A stretch of DNA of 40,140 nt from Candidatus Brachybacterium merdavium. Its GTDB lineage: Bacteria > Actinomycetota > Actinomycetes > Actinomycetales > Dermabacteraceae. This document shows positions 23,954-32,565 of this stretch, piece after piece (the first letter of the stretch is position 1; each line of letters begins with the position of its first letter). Below the pieces are notes generated by a model. The model worked only from the letters and a program-made list of their open reading frames with translations, was not told where the DNA came from and ran no database searches. Location: the NCBI GenBank assembly GCA_019118275.1, contig DWZH01000001.1, forward strand, positions 1-40,140. The letters run 5' to 3'. Both the position numbers and the translations under genes were made by a program.

Positions 23954-25141
23954 ATGACCCAGCCCAACAGCGCCGCCGAACCGGCCGCCTCCGCCTCGGA
24001 GACGGCCGGACGGCCGCTGACGCCGCGGGAGATCCACCGCGCGGCCAAAGAGTCGGGCGGACTGCCGTTCTCCCTGGCCCCGGCGGTCTTCCTCGTGATC
24101 CCCGCGGCCTTCGCGTGGGTCGGCGCCCCGGGAGGGGGCGCTGCCATCGTCACCGTTCTGCTGGCCGCCTACGGGGTGCTGTTCGTCTACTCCCCCGGAA
24201 TCGCCGAGTACCCGCTGCCCACCCGCCTCCTCTGGTTCGCCGCGGCCACCGCCCTGATCGCACTGCTGGGACCACTGATCGGCGAGTACGTGCTGTTCAT
24301 GGTGATGTTCCAGGCGATGACCCATGTGATCCTGCTGCCCTGGCGCTGGGCCGTGCCCTCGGCGATCCTGGTCTGCTTGGCGGTGGCCGTCATCAGCCTG
24401 TGGATCCAGCTCTACGTCGCCGCCGGGTTCGCAGTCGTGGGGCTGGTGATGACCCTCGGGATCGGCCACGGTATCCGACAGCAGGTCCTGCAGGAGCAGC
24501 TCGGCCTCGCCCAGCGCCGCAACGCCGTGCTCGCGGTGGCTGCCGAGCGCGAGCGCATCGGACGGGATCTGCACGACATCCTCGGTCACTCCCTGACCTC
24601 CCTGACCATCTCCGCCCAGCTCGCCCAGCGCCTGATAGAGGCCGACCCCGCCGCTGCTCGCGCACAGCTGGCCCACATCGAGCAGACCAGCCGCCAGGCG
24701 CTCGCCGACGTGCGAGCTACCTCCTCGGGGATGCGGACCGTCCGCGCGGCCACCGAGATCGCCTCGGCCCGGAGCGTGCTGGCCTCCGTCGGCATCGAGG
24801 CCGAGGTCCCCACCGCCCTGCCCGCCCTCGACGACCACCGCGCCGAGCTGTTCGGCTACGTGATCCGTGAGGGCGTGACCAACATCGTGCGTCACTCCGG
24901 CGCCCACACCGCCACCGTCACCGTCACCGAGGACCGCGTGCGCATCAGCGACGACGGCGAGGGCATCCCGGCCGGCACCACCCGCACGGGCCTGGCCGGG
25001 CTCGAACGCCGTGTGGCCGAGGCCGGGGGGCGCCTGCTCGTCGAGAGCTCCGCGGCGGGCACCGTCCTCACCGCCGAGATGCCCGTCCAGGCCGAACAGG
25101 CCGAGCCCGCCGAGATGACCGGACCGGAGGAGCACCCATGA
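23954..25141 (+). CDS. Sensor histidine kinase (NarL/DesK type, HisKA_3)
   Basis: 395 residues from the ATG at 23954 (MTQPNS). A start 9 nt earlier gives 398, but that ATG lies within the -10-like box. Four to six hydrophobic segments occupy about residues 40-175. Then comes the HisKA_3 dimerisation helix with phosphoacceptor H207 (ERERIGRDLHDILGHSLTS). The HATPase domain shows REGVTNIVRHS (N-box) and ISDDGEGIP (G1). The lack of an extracytoplasmic sensor loop suggests that it senses the membrane or the neighbouring ABC exporter, as in DesK- and LiaS-like systems. It overlaps the response regulator by 4 bp (ATGA). Confidence 0.92.
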   Translation: MTQPNSAAEPAASASETAGRPLTPREIHRAAKESGGLPFSLAPAVFLVIPAAFAWVGAPGGGAAIVTVLLAAYGVLFVYSPGIAEYPLPTRLLWFAAATALIALLGPLIGEYVLFMVMFQAMTHVILLPWRWAVPSAILVCLAVAVISLWIQLYVAAGFAVVGLVMTLGIGHGIRQQVLQEQLGLAQRRNAVLAVAAERERIGRDLHDILGHSLTSLTISAQLAQRLIEADPAAARAQLAHIEQTSRQALADVRATSSGMRTVRAATEIASARSVLASVGIEAEVPTALPALDDHRAELFGYVIREGVTNIVRHSGAHTATVTVTEDRVRISDDGEGIPAGTTRTGLAGLERRVAEAGGRLLVESSAAGTVLTAEMPVQAEQAEPAEMTGPEEHP

Positions 25142-25773
25142 TCCGCGTGGTGGTCGCCGACGACCAATCCATCCTGCGCTCAGGGCTGACCGCCCTGCTG
25201 CGCCTGGAGTCCGACCTCGAGGTGGTCGCCGAGGCCGCCGACGGGGCCGGCACCCTGCGGGCCGTCGCCGAGCATCGCCCCGACGTGCTGTTGCTGGACG
25301 TGCAGATGCCGGCCGGGACCACCGCCGAGGGCGCCGAGGGCCCCGAGGACGGCATCGCCGTGGCCGAGCGGCTGCAGCACCAGCAGGGCGCGCCGCGCAT
25401 CATCGTGCTGACCACCTTCGGGCGAGCCGGCTACCTGCGCCGCACCATGGAGGCCGGTGCCCAGGGCTTCATGGTCAAGGACACTCCGGTGGACCGGCTG
25501 GTGGATGCGATCCGACGGGTCGACCAGGGGCTGCGGGTGGTCGACCCGGAGCTGGCCGCGCAGTCCCTGGCCGTCGGTCCCAGTCCCTTGACCGCGAAGG
25601 AGACCGAGGTGCTGCAGGCCGCCTCCCGCGGCGCCACCACCGCCCAGATCGCCGGCGCCCTGTTCCTGTCCGAGGGCACCGTGCGCAATCACGTCTCCTC
25701 CGCGATCGGCAAGCTGGGCGTGACCAGCCGCGCGGAGGCGGTGCGATCCGCTTCCGACAATGGCTGGCTCTGA
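25138..25773 (+). CDS. LuxR/NarL-family response regulator
   Basis: A 211-residue regulator. The receiver domain has the acidic pair D8-D9, phosphoacceptor D54 (LLLDVQMP), T92 and K114. A Gly/Glu-rich insertion (about residues 60-72) makes the receiver slightly long. The C-terminal GerE helix-turn-helix reads LTAKETEVLQAASRGATT and SEGTVRNHVSSAIGKLG. It is the cognate of the preceding kinase through the ATGA overlap and presumably controls the ABC exporter upstream. The stop codon lies in a perfect 18-bp tandem duplication (25765-25800), so the last codons Trp-Leu-stop are repeated downstream. Confidence 0.94.
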   Translation: MIRVVVADDQSILRSGLTALLRLESDLEVVAEAADGAGTLRAVAEHRPDVLLLDVQMPAGTTAEGAEGPEDGIAVAERLQHQQGAPRIIVLTTFGRAGYLRRTMEAGAQGFMVKDTPVDRLVDAIRRVDQGLRVVDPELAAQSLAVGPSPLTAKETEVLQAASRGATTAQIAGALFLSEGTVRNHVSSAIGKLGVTSRAEAVRSASDNGWL

Positions 25774-25800
25774 GCGGACTTCTGGCTCTGAGCGGACTTC
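25765..25800 (+). repeat. Perfect 18-bp tandem duplication across the response regulator stop codon
   Basis: The unit TGGCTCTGAGCGGACTTC occurs at 25765-25782 and again at 25783-25800. Since 18 is a multiple of three, the second copy repeats Trp-Leu-stop in frame. Two identical copies suggest a recent slippage duplication. Confidence 0.9.
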
Positions 25801-25824
25801 GAGCACGGTTTCACGGAGGACGCG

Positions 25825-25830
25825 TACCCT
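25825..25830 (+). promoter_or_regulatory. -10 box TACCCT, leaderless start of the SBF-type transporter
   Basis: TACCCT lies 6 nt before the GTG at 25837, and no Shine-Dalgarno is present. Confidence 0.6.
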
Positions 25831-25836
25831 GCCACG

Positions 25837-26802
25837 GTGCGCACGTTCGAATCGCTCCTGGGTCTGCTGATCGACATCAGCGTTCCCGCGTTCGCGATCG
25901 CGTCGATGCTCTCGATGGGACTGCGCACCCCGCTGCGCACCTTCGCCGCGCAGATGCGCGATCGCCGCACCGTGTTCTCCGTGCTCGGCGCCAACTTCGT
26001 GGTCATCCCCGCGGTGGGCACTCTGCTCGTCTGGCTCCTCAACGGGCTGCTCCCGCCCCATGTGGGGGCCGGGTTCATCATCGCCCTGTGTGCGGCCGGA
26101 GCCCCCTTCGTGCTGCAGCTCGGGGCGATGGCACGGATCCCCTACGGGGAGACCGCCGGCCCCATGACCGTGCTGCTGCTGGGTTCGGTGCTGTTCATGC
26201 CGCTGGTGGTGCCCTTCCTGCTGCAGGACGTCCATGTCGACGGCTGGGCGGTGGCCCGGTTGCTGCTGGGCACCATGCTCGCCCCGATGATCGCCGGGAT
26301 CGTGCTGAGCGCCGTGTTCCCCGACCACGCCGACGACCTCGCCCGCACCGCCGGCACGGTCGCCGCGATCTCCGCGGTGCTGATGTTCCTGTCCGGATTC
26401 GGTTCCAACTCCGCCTTCGTGCTCGAGCTGCTGATCTCCCCGGCGATGCTGGTGGCCGTGGGACTGGTGACGCTCGCCTTCCTCTCCGGACGCATCAGCG
26501 GCGACCTGGCCGGCCCCACCCTGACGGTGACCGACGGCCCGGCGATCCTGTCCAGCCAGCGCAACATCGCCGCCGCCCTGCTGGTGGCGAGATCCGACGG
26601 CGGCAGCGACGCCCTGGTGGTGGCGGTCCTGCTGCTCAGCGCCGTCGGCTTCGTGATGCTCGTCCCCTACGCCGTGACCGTCGGCGTGCTGCGGCGGCGC
26701 CGAGCCGGGGAGAAGACCTCCCTGGGGGTGCTGCTGGGTGTGGTCGGTGAGAGGCCCGCGGAGTCGCGGCGCCCCGACGCACGCGACAGCGTCGCGGACT
26801 GA
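25837..26802 (+). CDS. Bile acid:sodium symporter-like (SBF) family transporter
   Basis: A 321-residue membrane protein of the SBF/BASS type with about nine or ten hydrophobic segments. Typical features are an early SMLSMGLRTPLRTF, a central GAPFVLQLGAMARIP and DGPAILSSQRNIAAALLVA late in the chain, matching the two crossover motifs of the family. It would carry an organic anion across the membrane, perhaps with Na+; the ligand is not predictable. The start is the GTG at 25837, supported by the -10 box 6 nt upstream. A long imperfect palindrome 62 bp after its stop may end or stabilise the transcript. Confidence 0.85.
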   Translation: MRTFESLLGLLIDISVPAFAIASMLSMGLRTPLRTFAAQMRDRRTVFSVLGANFVVIPAVGTLLVWLLNGLLPPHVGAGFIIALCAAGAPFVLQLGAMARIPYGETAGPMTVLLLGSVLFMPLVVPFLLQDVHVDGWAVARLLLGTMLAPMIAGIVLSAVFPDHADDLARTAGTVAAISAVLMFLSGFGSNSAFVLELLISPAMLVAVGLVTLAFLSGRISGDLAGPTLTVTDGPAILSSQRNIAAALLVARSDGGSDALVVAVLLLSAVGFVMLVPYAVTVGVLRRRRAGEKTSLGVLLGVVGERPAESRRPDARDSVAD

Positions 26803-26809
26803 GCAGGAC

Positions 26810-26870
26810 GCGTCGGGCGGGGTCGTGGCCTCGAGCGGGGTGTGGCGTCGGGCGGGGACGTGGCGTCGAG
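26810..26870 (+). repeat. 26-bp direct repeat after the SBF transporter gene
   Basis: GCGTCGGGCGGGG followed by (T/A)CGTGGC(C/G)TCGAG occurs at 26810-26835 and 26845-26870, identical at 24 of 26 positions with a 35-bp period. The end of the second copy runs into the left arm of the palindrome at 26865. Confidence 0.8.
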
Positions 26871-26924
26871 TTCTGCGAAGTCGTTGCCTGGCGCCCTCAG
26901 AACAACATCTTTGCAGAGCTCGAC
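26865..26924 (+). repeat. Long imperfect palindrome (REP/terminator-like) between SBF and copA
   Basis: Left arm 26865-26886 and right arm 26903-26924 match at 18 of 22 positions, and two of the four mismatches would be G-U pairs in RNA read from the plus strand. The outer block contains GTCGAG and the inner block GTTG/CAAC; the loop is 16 nt. There is no T-run. It could be a strong RNA hairpin ending the SBF transcript or a member of a dispersed palindromic element. Confidence 0.7.
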
Positions 26925-27000
26925 GCTTGAGGGGTATGGGGGATGGGGACGAGGACGGGGGCGGCGATCGCGGGGTGGCTCGGCGCCCCCTCTTCCCTTC

Positions 27001-27017
27001 ATACCCCCCAGGGGTAT
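27001..27017 (+). promoter_or_regulatory. CsoR-like copper operator before copA
   Basis: ATACCCC-CCA-GGGGTAT is a perfect 7-bp inverted repeat with a 3-bp centre, of the C-tract/G-tract form bound by CsoR copper sensors. It lies 38 bp before the copA start. A half-site, GGGGTATGGGGG, lies about 60 bp upstream (26931). A role as a Cu(I)-relieved repressor site is inferred from the family and the downstream gene. Confidence 0.7.
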
Positions 27018-27054
27018 ATGGTGGGGGCGTTGCGGCAGACGATCGGAGTGCTCG

Positions 27055-29367
27055 ATGACCATGGATTCCCAGCAGGTACCCGCCCTGGAGCTGATCGACC
27101 TCGAGGTCGGCGGAATGACCTGCGCCAGCTGCGCGGCCCGCGTGGAGAAGAAGCTGAACCGGCTCGAGGGGGTCAGCGCCTCGGTCAACTACGCCACCGA
27201 GAAGGCCAGCATCCAGGTGTCGCCGGGAGTCAGCGCCGAGGAGCTGATCGCGGTGGTGGAGAAGACCGGGTACACCGCCCAGCTGCCCGCCCCGCCCGCC
27301 TCGTCGGCCCCCAGCCCCAGCCGGACCGACGCCACAGACGCCGCTGGCGCCACAGACCCCACCGACGCCACCGGGGCGGAGGACGAGGACCCCGAGCTGC
27401 GCAGTCTGCGCCACAGGCTGATCGGGGCCGCGATCCTGTCGGTCCCGGTGATCGCGATGGCGATGATCCCGGCCCTGCAGTTCGATTACTGGGGCTTCGC
27501 CTCACTGACCCTGGCCGCCCCCGTGATCGTGTGGGCAGGCTGGCCCTTCCATCGCGCCACCGCACTCAACGCCCGGCATGGCTCCGTGACCATGGACACC
27601 CTGATCACCGTCGGCACCGGGGCCGCCTTCCTGTGGTCGATCATCGCCCTGTTCCTGGGCACCGCCGGGGAGCCCGGCACTGTCCATCACTTCTCCCTCA
27701 CGCTCGAGCGCACCGGCGGCCTGTCCGACATCTACCTCGAGGTCGCGGCCGGCGTGATCACCTTCGTGCTGCTGGGCCGGTACCTGGAGAAGCGCTCCAA
27801 GCGCCAGGCCGGGGCGGCGCTGCGCACGCTGCTGCAACTGGGCGCCAAGGAGGTCGCCGTCCTGCGCGACGGCACCGAGGTGCTGATCCCCACCGCCGAG
27901 CTCGCCGTGGGTGATGAGTTCGTGGTCCGGCCCGGGGAGAAGATCGCCACCGATGGCACCGTGATCTCCGGCTCGAGCGCGGTGGACCAGTCGATGCTGA
28001 CCGGAGAATCCGTCCCGGTCGAGGTGGCCGCCGGCGATGGCGTCACCGGAGCCACCGTCAACGAGGGCGGGCGCCTGGTGGTGCGCGCCGAGCGGGTCGG
28101 CTCCGACACCCAGCTGGCCCGGATGGCGAAGCTGGTCGAGGACGCCCAGTCCGGCAAGGCCGAGATCCAGCGCCTCGCGGATCGGGTCTCGGCGGTCTTC
28201 GTGCCGATCGTGTTCCTGATCGCCGCCCTGACCGTGATCGGCTGGCTGATCGCCGGCGGCGGCGCCGTCATGGCCGGCACCGCAGCGGTCGCCGTGCTCA
28301 TCATCGCCTGCCCCTGCGCCCTGGGCCTGGCCACCCCCACCGCCCTGCTGGTCGGCACCGGCCGCGGGGCCCAGCTGGGCGTGCTGATCAAGGGCCCGGA
28401 AGTCCTCGAATCCACGCGGCGGGTCGACACCGTGGTGCTCGACAAGACCGGCACCGTGACCACCGGCACCATGACCCTGGACGCGGCGATCCCCGCCCCT
28501 GGCATCGAGGCCGCCGAGCTGCTGCGCCGCGCCGGCACCGTCGAGGCCGCCAGCGAGCATCCCATCGCCCGCGCCATCGCCGACGGGGCCCGCGAACAGC
28601 TCGGCACGCTCCCCGAGGTCACGGGGTTCACCAATCTCGCCGGGCGCGGTGTGCACGGGAGCGTCGACGGCATCACCGTCCAGGTGGGTCGCGGACTGGA
28701 CGCCGAGCTCGCAGCGCCCCTCGAGCCGGAGCTGGCCACCGCCCGCGATCGCTCCCACGCCGAGGGCCGCACCGCGGTGATGGTCGCCTGGGACGGGCAG
28801 GTGCGCGGCCTGCTCACCGTGGCCGACGAGATCAAGCCCACCAGCGCCGACGCCGTCGGCCGGCTCAAGGACCTGGGTCTGGACCCGGTGCTGCTGACCG
28901 GTGATCACGAGACCGTCGCCCAGCGCGTGGCCGCCGAGGTCGGCATCGAGCGCGTCATCGCCGGGGTCATGCCCGAGGACAAGGTCGACGTGATCCGCGG
29001 CCTCCAGGACGAGGGCAGGGCCGTGGCCATGATCGGCGACGGTGTCAACGACGCCCCCGCCCTGGCCCAGGCCGACCTGGGCCTGGCGATGGGCACCGGG
29101 ACCGATGTCGCGATCGAAGCGGCCGACCTCACCCTGGTGCGCGGCGACCTGCTCGCCGCGGTCGATGCGATCCGGCTGTCCCGCCGCACCCTGGGCACCA
29201 TCAAGGGCAACCTGTTCTGGGCCTTCGCCTACAACGCCGCCGCGATCCCGGTGGCTGCCCTGGGGCTGCTGAACCCGATGCTGGCGGGCGCCGCGATGGC
29301 CTTCTCGAGCGTCTTCGTGGTCACCAACAGCCTGCGGCTGCGCACATTCCGCAGCGTCGCGCCGTGA
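27055..29367 (+). CDS. copA: Copper-exporting P1B-type ATPase
   Basis: A 770-residue Cu(I) pump of the plasma membrane. One N-terminal metal-binding domain carries GGMTCASC (C23, C26). Later motifs are TGE (316-318) in the actuator domain, the intramembrane CPC (419-421), DKTGT with phospho-acceptor D463, HP (502-503) and GDGVND (661-666). The last helices hold the YN and [15 protein letters not shown] sequences expected for Cu(I) rather than Zn or Cd. The linker after the metal-binding domain is Ala/Thr/Asp-rich. The start is the ATG at 27055 with CGGAG 6 nt upstream; the longer open frame before it covers the operator and was rejected. No csoR or copZ gene is adjacent. Confidence 0.96.
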   Translation: MTMDSQQVPALELIDLEVGGMTCASCAARVEKKLNRLEGVSASVNYATEKASIQVSPGVSAEELIAVVEKTGYTAQLPAPPASSAPSPSRTDATDAAGATDPTDATGAEDEDPELRSLRHRLIGAAILSVPVIAMAMIPALQFDYWGFASLTLAAPVIVWAGWPFHRATALNARHGSVTMDTLITVGTGAAFLWSIIALFLGTAGEPGTVHHFSLTLERTGGLSDIYLEVAAGVITFVLLGRYLEKRSKRQAGAALRTLLQLGAKEVAVLRDGTEVLIPTAELAVGDEFVVRPGEKIATDGTVISGSSAVDQSMLTGESVPVEVAAGDGVTGATVNEGGRLVVRAERVGSDTQLARMAKLVEDAQSGKAEIQRLADRVSAVFVPIVFLIAALTVIGWLIAGGGAVMAGTAAVAVLIIACPCALGLATPTALLVGTGRGAQLGVLIKGPEVLESTRRVDTVVLDKTGTVTTGTMTLDAAIPAPGIEAAELLRRAGTVEAASEHPIARAIADGAREQLGTLPEVTGFTNLAGRGVHGSVDGITVQVGRGLDAELAAPLEPELATARDRSHAEGRTAVMVAWDGQVRGLLTVADEIKPTSADAVGRLKDLGLDPVLLTGDHETVAQRVAAEVGIERVIAGVMPEDKVDVIRGLQDEGRAVAMIGDGVNDAPALAQADLGLAMGTGTDVAIEAADLTLVRGDLLAAVDAIRLSRRTLGTIKGNLFWAFAYNAAAIPVAALGLLNPMLAGAAMAFSSVFVVTNSLRLRTFRSVAP

Positions 29368-29390
29368 GGGGTGGGCCGGGGCCTCTCGTC

Positions 29391-29396
29391 TACGGT
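29391..29396 (+). promoter_or_regulatory. -10 box TACGGT, leaderless start of ABC exporter
   Basis: TACGGT lies 6 nt before the GTG at 29403, the same hexamer and spacing as at the XRE regulator (8636-8641). Confidence 0.6.
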
Positions 29397-29402
29397 TGAG
29401 GG

Positions 29403-31199
29403 GTGTCCTCCCTGCTGCGCATCGCCCGGTTCACGCGCGAGCTGAACCCGTTGTACCTGGCGATCATCACCTGTTCGATACTGACCGCCGTGGCGGGCCT
29501 GGCCGTGCCCTTCCTGATCGGTCGCGCCACCGACACCGTCACCGGGGCCCTCTCCGGTGACATCGCCGCACCCGACGCGCTGCGCACCGCGCTGTGGCTG
29601 GCCGGCGCACTGCTGCTGGCCGAGTTGGCGGCGACCGTGATCTCCAACGTCGGCGGGTGGTGCGGCGACGTGATGAGCAACCGGATGCGCACCATCTTGT
29701 CGGTGCGGTACTACGACAAGCTGCTGCACCTGCCTCAGCGCTGGTTCGATCACGAGGTCACCGGGACCGTGGTGGCGAGGCTGAACCGGTCGATCACCGA
29801 GATCACCAACTTCGCCAAATCCTTCGCCAACTCCTTCGCGACCATGCTGATCACCACCGGGGCGGTGCTGGTGATCAGCGCCGTCTACGCCTGGCCGCTG
29901 GCGATGCTGCTGCTCGTGGTGTTCCCCGTGTACGTGTGGCTGACGGCGCTGACCTCCAAGAAGTGGCAGCGTCTGGAGGGGGAGAAGAACCAGCAGATCG
30001 ACATCGCCTCCGGGCGCTTCGCGGAGGTGGTCGGCCAGATCCGGGTGGTGAAGTCCTTCGTCGCCGAGAAGAGGGAGCTGTCGGACTTCTCCCGTCGCTT
30101 CTGGTCCACGGACCGGACCACCCGCGCCCAGTCCACCCACTGGCACGGCATGGACATGGCGCGCCGGGCGGTGCTGAACCTGGTCTTCTTCGGGATCTAC
30201 TCGATCATCTTCGTGCAGACCCTGCGCGGGGCCTTCAGCCTGGGCGAGATGGTGCTGCTGATCCAGCTGATGACCATGGCTCGTGAGCCGGTGCAGAGCA
30301 TGAGCTTCGTGATCGACACCGCCCAGCACGCGATCGCCGGTTCCAAGGACTACTTCGGGGTCATGGAGACCGAAGTGGATACCCGCCTGCTGGAGGCCGG
30401 GCAGGACCCGGCCTCGATCACCGCCGTGCCCGGTGCGCCCACCATCGCCTTCCGCCACGTGCACTTCGCCTACGAGGCGGACGAGGACGTCCTGCACGAC
30501 ATCGACTTCGCCGTCGTCCCGGGGGAGAAGGTCGCACTCGTCGGGGAGTCCGGCGGCGGCAAGTCCACGATCGTGAACCTGCTGCTGGGCCTGTACGAGG
30601 CGCGCGAGGGCCAGGTCCTGGTGGCCGGGCACGACACCGCCGAGCTGCCGCTGGACGTGTTGCGCTCGCGCATCGGAGTGGTCTTCCAGGACGCCTCCCT
30701 GTTCTCCGGCACGATCTGGGAGAACATCTCCTACGGCCGCCCCGAGGCGAGCGCGGAGGAGATCCGGGTGGCCGCCGAGCGCGCCAACGCGCACAGATTC
30801 ATCGAGCGCTTCCCCGCCGGCTACCAGCAGGTGATCGGGGAGCGGGGGCTGCGGCTGTCGGGCGGGCAGCGCCAGCGCATCGCGGTGGCCCGCGCGATCC
30901 TCAAAGACGCCCCCATCCTGGTGCTCGACGAGGCCACCTCGGCGCTGGACACCAAGGCGGAACGACAGGTCCAGGCGGGCCTGGACGAGCTGATGCGCGA
31001 TCGCACCTCGCTGATCATCGCCCACCGCCTGTCGACCATCGCGGGGGTGGATCGCATCATCACCCTGGCCGAAGGCCGCATCGACGAGATCGGTTCCCCG
31101 GCCGAGCTGGCCGCGTCCGGCGGGATCTATGCGCAGCTGCTGGACCTGCAGACCAGCGGCGACACCTCGAAGCTGGCCCGCTACGACATCACCGGCTGA
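29403..31199 (+). CDS. ABC exporter half-transporter (membrane domain plus ATPase)
   Basis: A 598-residue fused permease-ATPase. The six-helix exporter domain occupies about residues 15-310. The ATPase follows, with Walker A GESGGGKST, Q-loop VVFQDASLFSGT, signature LSGGQRQRI, Walker B ILVLDEATSALD and H-loop IIAHRLST. It is a MsbA/LmrA-like type that works as a homodimer, or as a heterodimer with a second half. No second half is encoded nearby, so a homodimer is more likely. The substrate may be a lipid, drug or peptide. The start is the GTG at 29403, supported by the -10 box 6 nt upstream. Confidence 0.94.
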   Translation: MSSLLRIARFTRELNPLYLAIITCSILTAVAGLAVPFLIGRATDTVTGALSGDIAAPDALRTALWLAGALLLAELAATVISNVGGWCGDVMSNRMRTILSVRYYDKLLHLPQRWFDHEVTGTVVARLNRSITEITNFAKSFANSFATMLITTGAVLVISAVYAWPLAMLLLVVFPVYVWLTALTSKKWQRLEGEKNQQIDIASGRFAEVVGQIRVVKSFVAEKRELSDFSRRFWSTDRTTRAQSTHWHGMDMARRAVLNLVFFGIYSIIFVQTLRGAFSLGEMVLLIQLMTMAREPVQSMSFVIDTAQHAIAGSKDYFGVMETEVDTRLLEAGQDPASITAVPGAPTIAFRHVHFAYEADEDVLHDIDFAVVPGEKVALVGESGGGKSTIVNLLLGLYEAREGQVLVAGHDTAELPLDVLRSRIGVVFQDASLFSGTIWENISYGRPEASAEEIRVAAERANAHRFIERFPAGYQQVIGERGLRLSGGQRQRIAVARAILKDAPILVLDEATSALDTKAERQVQAGLDELMRDRTSLIIAHRLSTIAGVDRIITLAEGRIDEIGSPAELAASGGIYAQLLDLQTSGDTSKLARYDITG

Positions 31200-31224
31200 G
31201 CGCACCGGGCCCGCGACGGACATC

Positions 31225-31256
31225 CGACGACGACATCGACCGACGACGACATCGAC
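31225..31256 (+). repeat. Perfect 16-bp tandem duplication before the methyltransferase
   Basis: CGACGACGACATCGAC occurs twice without a gap in the 87-bp spacer between the ABC exporter and the methyltransferase. It may be slippage in a CGA-rich stretch. Confidence 0.85.
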
Positions 31257-31286
31257 GACCTCCAGGACGGGGGAGCAGGAGCAGCC

Positions 31287-32168
31287 ATGACATCGTGGAG
31301 CGGCGTCGCCGAGGCGTATCGCAGGTCCTTCGCGACCCTGTGCGCCGGCACCATCGACATCCTGCTCGCCGGCACCGAGCCGTCCTCAGGTGACAACGGC
31401 CTGCCCGCGCGCGGCCGCCTGCGCCATCTCGACGCCGGCTGCGGCACCGGGCAGCTCGCCCTGGCTGCGGCCCGGTGCGGCCGCGACGTGGTCGCAGCCG
31501 ACAAGGACCCGGACATGGCGGCCCTGACCCGCGCCACCGCCGGCGGGATCGACGACTCGGATCCGGCACTGGAGGGCGGCGTGAGCGTGCTCGAGGCCGG
31601 CTCGCCGACCTTGCCGTGCCCTGACGCCTCCTTCGATGCGATCAGCGCGAACTTCGTGATCAACCACGTGCCGGATCCGCGAGCGACCATGCAGGACCTC
31701 GCACGCCTGGCCGCGCCGTCGGCCCGGATCGCCCTGACCATCTGGCCCGCCGCCCCCGGACCGCATCTGGCGAGCTACGGCGAAGCGGCCCGCCTCGCCG
31801 GAGCCACACCGGTGCCGAGCGCGCGCCTGCCCCCGGAGCTGGATTTCCCGCGCTCGGTCGAAGGCCTGGCGGGCCTCGTCGGCGCTGCGGGACTGCGAGT
31901 GCTCGAGGCACGCGAGCTGGCATGGACCTGGAAGACGTCGGCCGAGGACCTGATGGCCGGGATCGCTGGTGGCATCGCGACCCCGGGGCGCATCCACCGC
32001 GCCCAGACCCCGCAGGTGAGGGCCCGCATCGAAGAGCATGTGCGCGACCTCTGGAACCATTGGGCGGCCGAGGGCGCGGATGCGGCGGAGGGGGATGCGG
32101 CGAACGGCGCGGAGACCGTGCTCGCCTTCCCCGTCGCTGCGCCCTATGTGCTCGCGGTGCGCGACTGA
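31287..32168 (+). CDS. Class I SAM-dependent methyltransferase
   Basis: A 293-residue methyltransferase with motif I LDAGCGTGQLAL (G51-G55), an acidic motif II end VVAADKDPDM, and the SFDAISANFVINHVPDP motif of small-molecule methyltransferases of the UbiE type. The substrate is unknown. A purine-rich GGAGCAGGAGCAG lies just before the ATG at 31287. A perfect 7-bp hairpin 8 nt after the stop probably ends the transcript. The adjacent ABC exporter may be functionally linked, but that is a guess from position only. Confidence 0.88.
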   Translation: MTSWSGVAEAYRRSFATLCAGTIDILLAGTEPSSGDNGLPARGRLRHLDAGCGTGQLALAAARCGRDVVAADKDPDMAALTRATAGGIDDSDPALEGGVSVLEAGSPTLPCPDASFDAISANFVINHVPDPRATMQDLARLAAPSARIALTIWPAAPGPHLASYGEAARLAGATPVPSARLPPELDFPRSVEGLAGLVGAAGLRVLEARELAWTWKTSAEDLMAGIAGGIATPGRIHRAQTPQVRARIEEHVRDLWNHWAAEGADAAEGDAANGAETVLAFPVAAPYVLAVRD

Positions 32169-32176
32169 CGAACGAC

Positions 32177-32196
32177 GGCCGGGACCGCCCCCGGCC
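32177..32196 (+). terminator. Hairpin after the methyltransferase gene
   Basis: GGCCGGG (32177-32183) and CCCGGCC (32190-32196) form a perfect 7-bp stem with a 6-nt loop, starting 8 nt after the stop. It is GC-rich with no T-run. Confidence 0.55.
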
Positions 32197-32345
32197 CCGT
32201 CCCCGACGGGAGGATCACCCGACGGGAGGGCCATCTGGAATCTCGGAAGAGCCGGGACCGGCAGGAGCCGGACCGGTGGAGGCTGCGGAGCCTCGCTCGC
32301 AAGACCATCGGGTTCATGCAGCCCGACATCACCGCCGCCCGTCCC

Positions 32346-32401
32346 CGATCGTTGCGTTATCGGGGTTATCAGCGCTCAGAACCCCGATAACGCAACGATC
32401 G
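32346..32401. repeat. Perfect 22-bp inverted repeat with 12-nt spacer
   Basis: Arms 32346-32367 and 32380-32401 are exact reverse complements, with the core GTTGCGTTATCGGGGTT in the left arm. The spacer contains the palindrome AGCGCT. The arms are less GC-rich than the surroundings. It lies between the methyltransferase and the SPFH operon promoter region. It may be a terminator, a REP-like element or a large operator; see findings. Confidence 0.92.
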
Positions 32402-32517
32402 ACGTGGGGAACTGGGCGTGGGGAACCGAGGGAGTGACGCGGGGCGGCGACGACGCGGCACGGCGAGGGCCGGCGAAGATAGCCCAAGGTATGAGGGGGA
32501 CGGGCGCCGACGAAGGA

Positions 32518-32523
32518 TACGAT
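32518..32523 (+). promoter_or_regulatory. Candidate -10 box TACGAT of the SPFH operon
   Basis: TACGAT fits the -10 pattern used elsewhere here and would give a leader of about 35 nt. This agrees with the good Shine-Dalgarno GAAGGAG before the ATG at 32566. No clear -35 is seen. Confidence 0.4.
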
Positions 32524-32565
32524 GGTTCCGGTCACACACTCTCCGGGGGACACGAAGGAGCTCAC

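Larger units (their letters stand above)
32169..32565. other. Structured intergenic region before the SPFH operon
   Basis: I see no gene. The region holds the hairpin at 32177-32196 and a 12-bp direct repeat CCCGACGGGAGG (32202-32213 and 32218-32229). It also holds the perfect 22-bp inverted repeat at 32346-32401 and a near-tandem 14-bp repeat of CGTGGGGAAC (32403 and 32417). A candidate -10 box TACGAT lies at 32518-32523, about 43 nt before the SPFH start. Open frames on both strands across it are explained by the palindrome and lack coding character. Confidence 0.6.

Noticed and set aside
26842-27054. Longer CopA beginning at 26842
   Set aside because: It would translate the palindrome and the CsoR-like operator; the ATG at 27055 has its own ribosome site and begins just before the metal-binding domain.
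32403-32426. ECF sigma factor promoter from the GGAAC-containing repeats before the SPFH operon
   Set aside because: No CGTC or GTT-type -10 element at 16-19 nt from either GGAAC.
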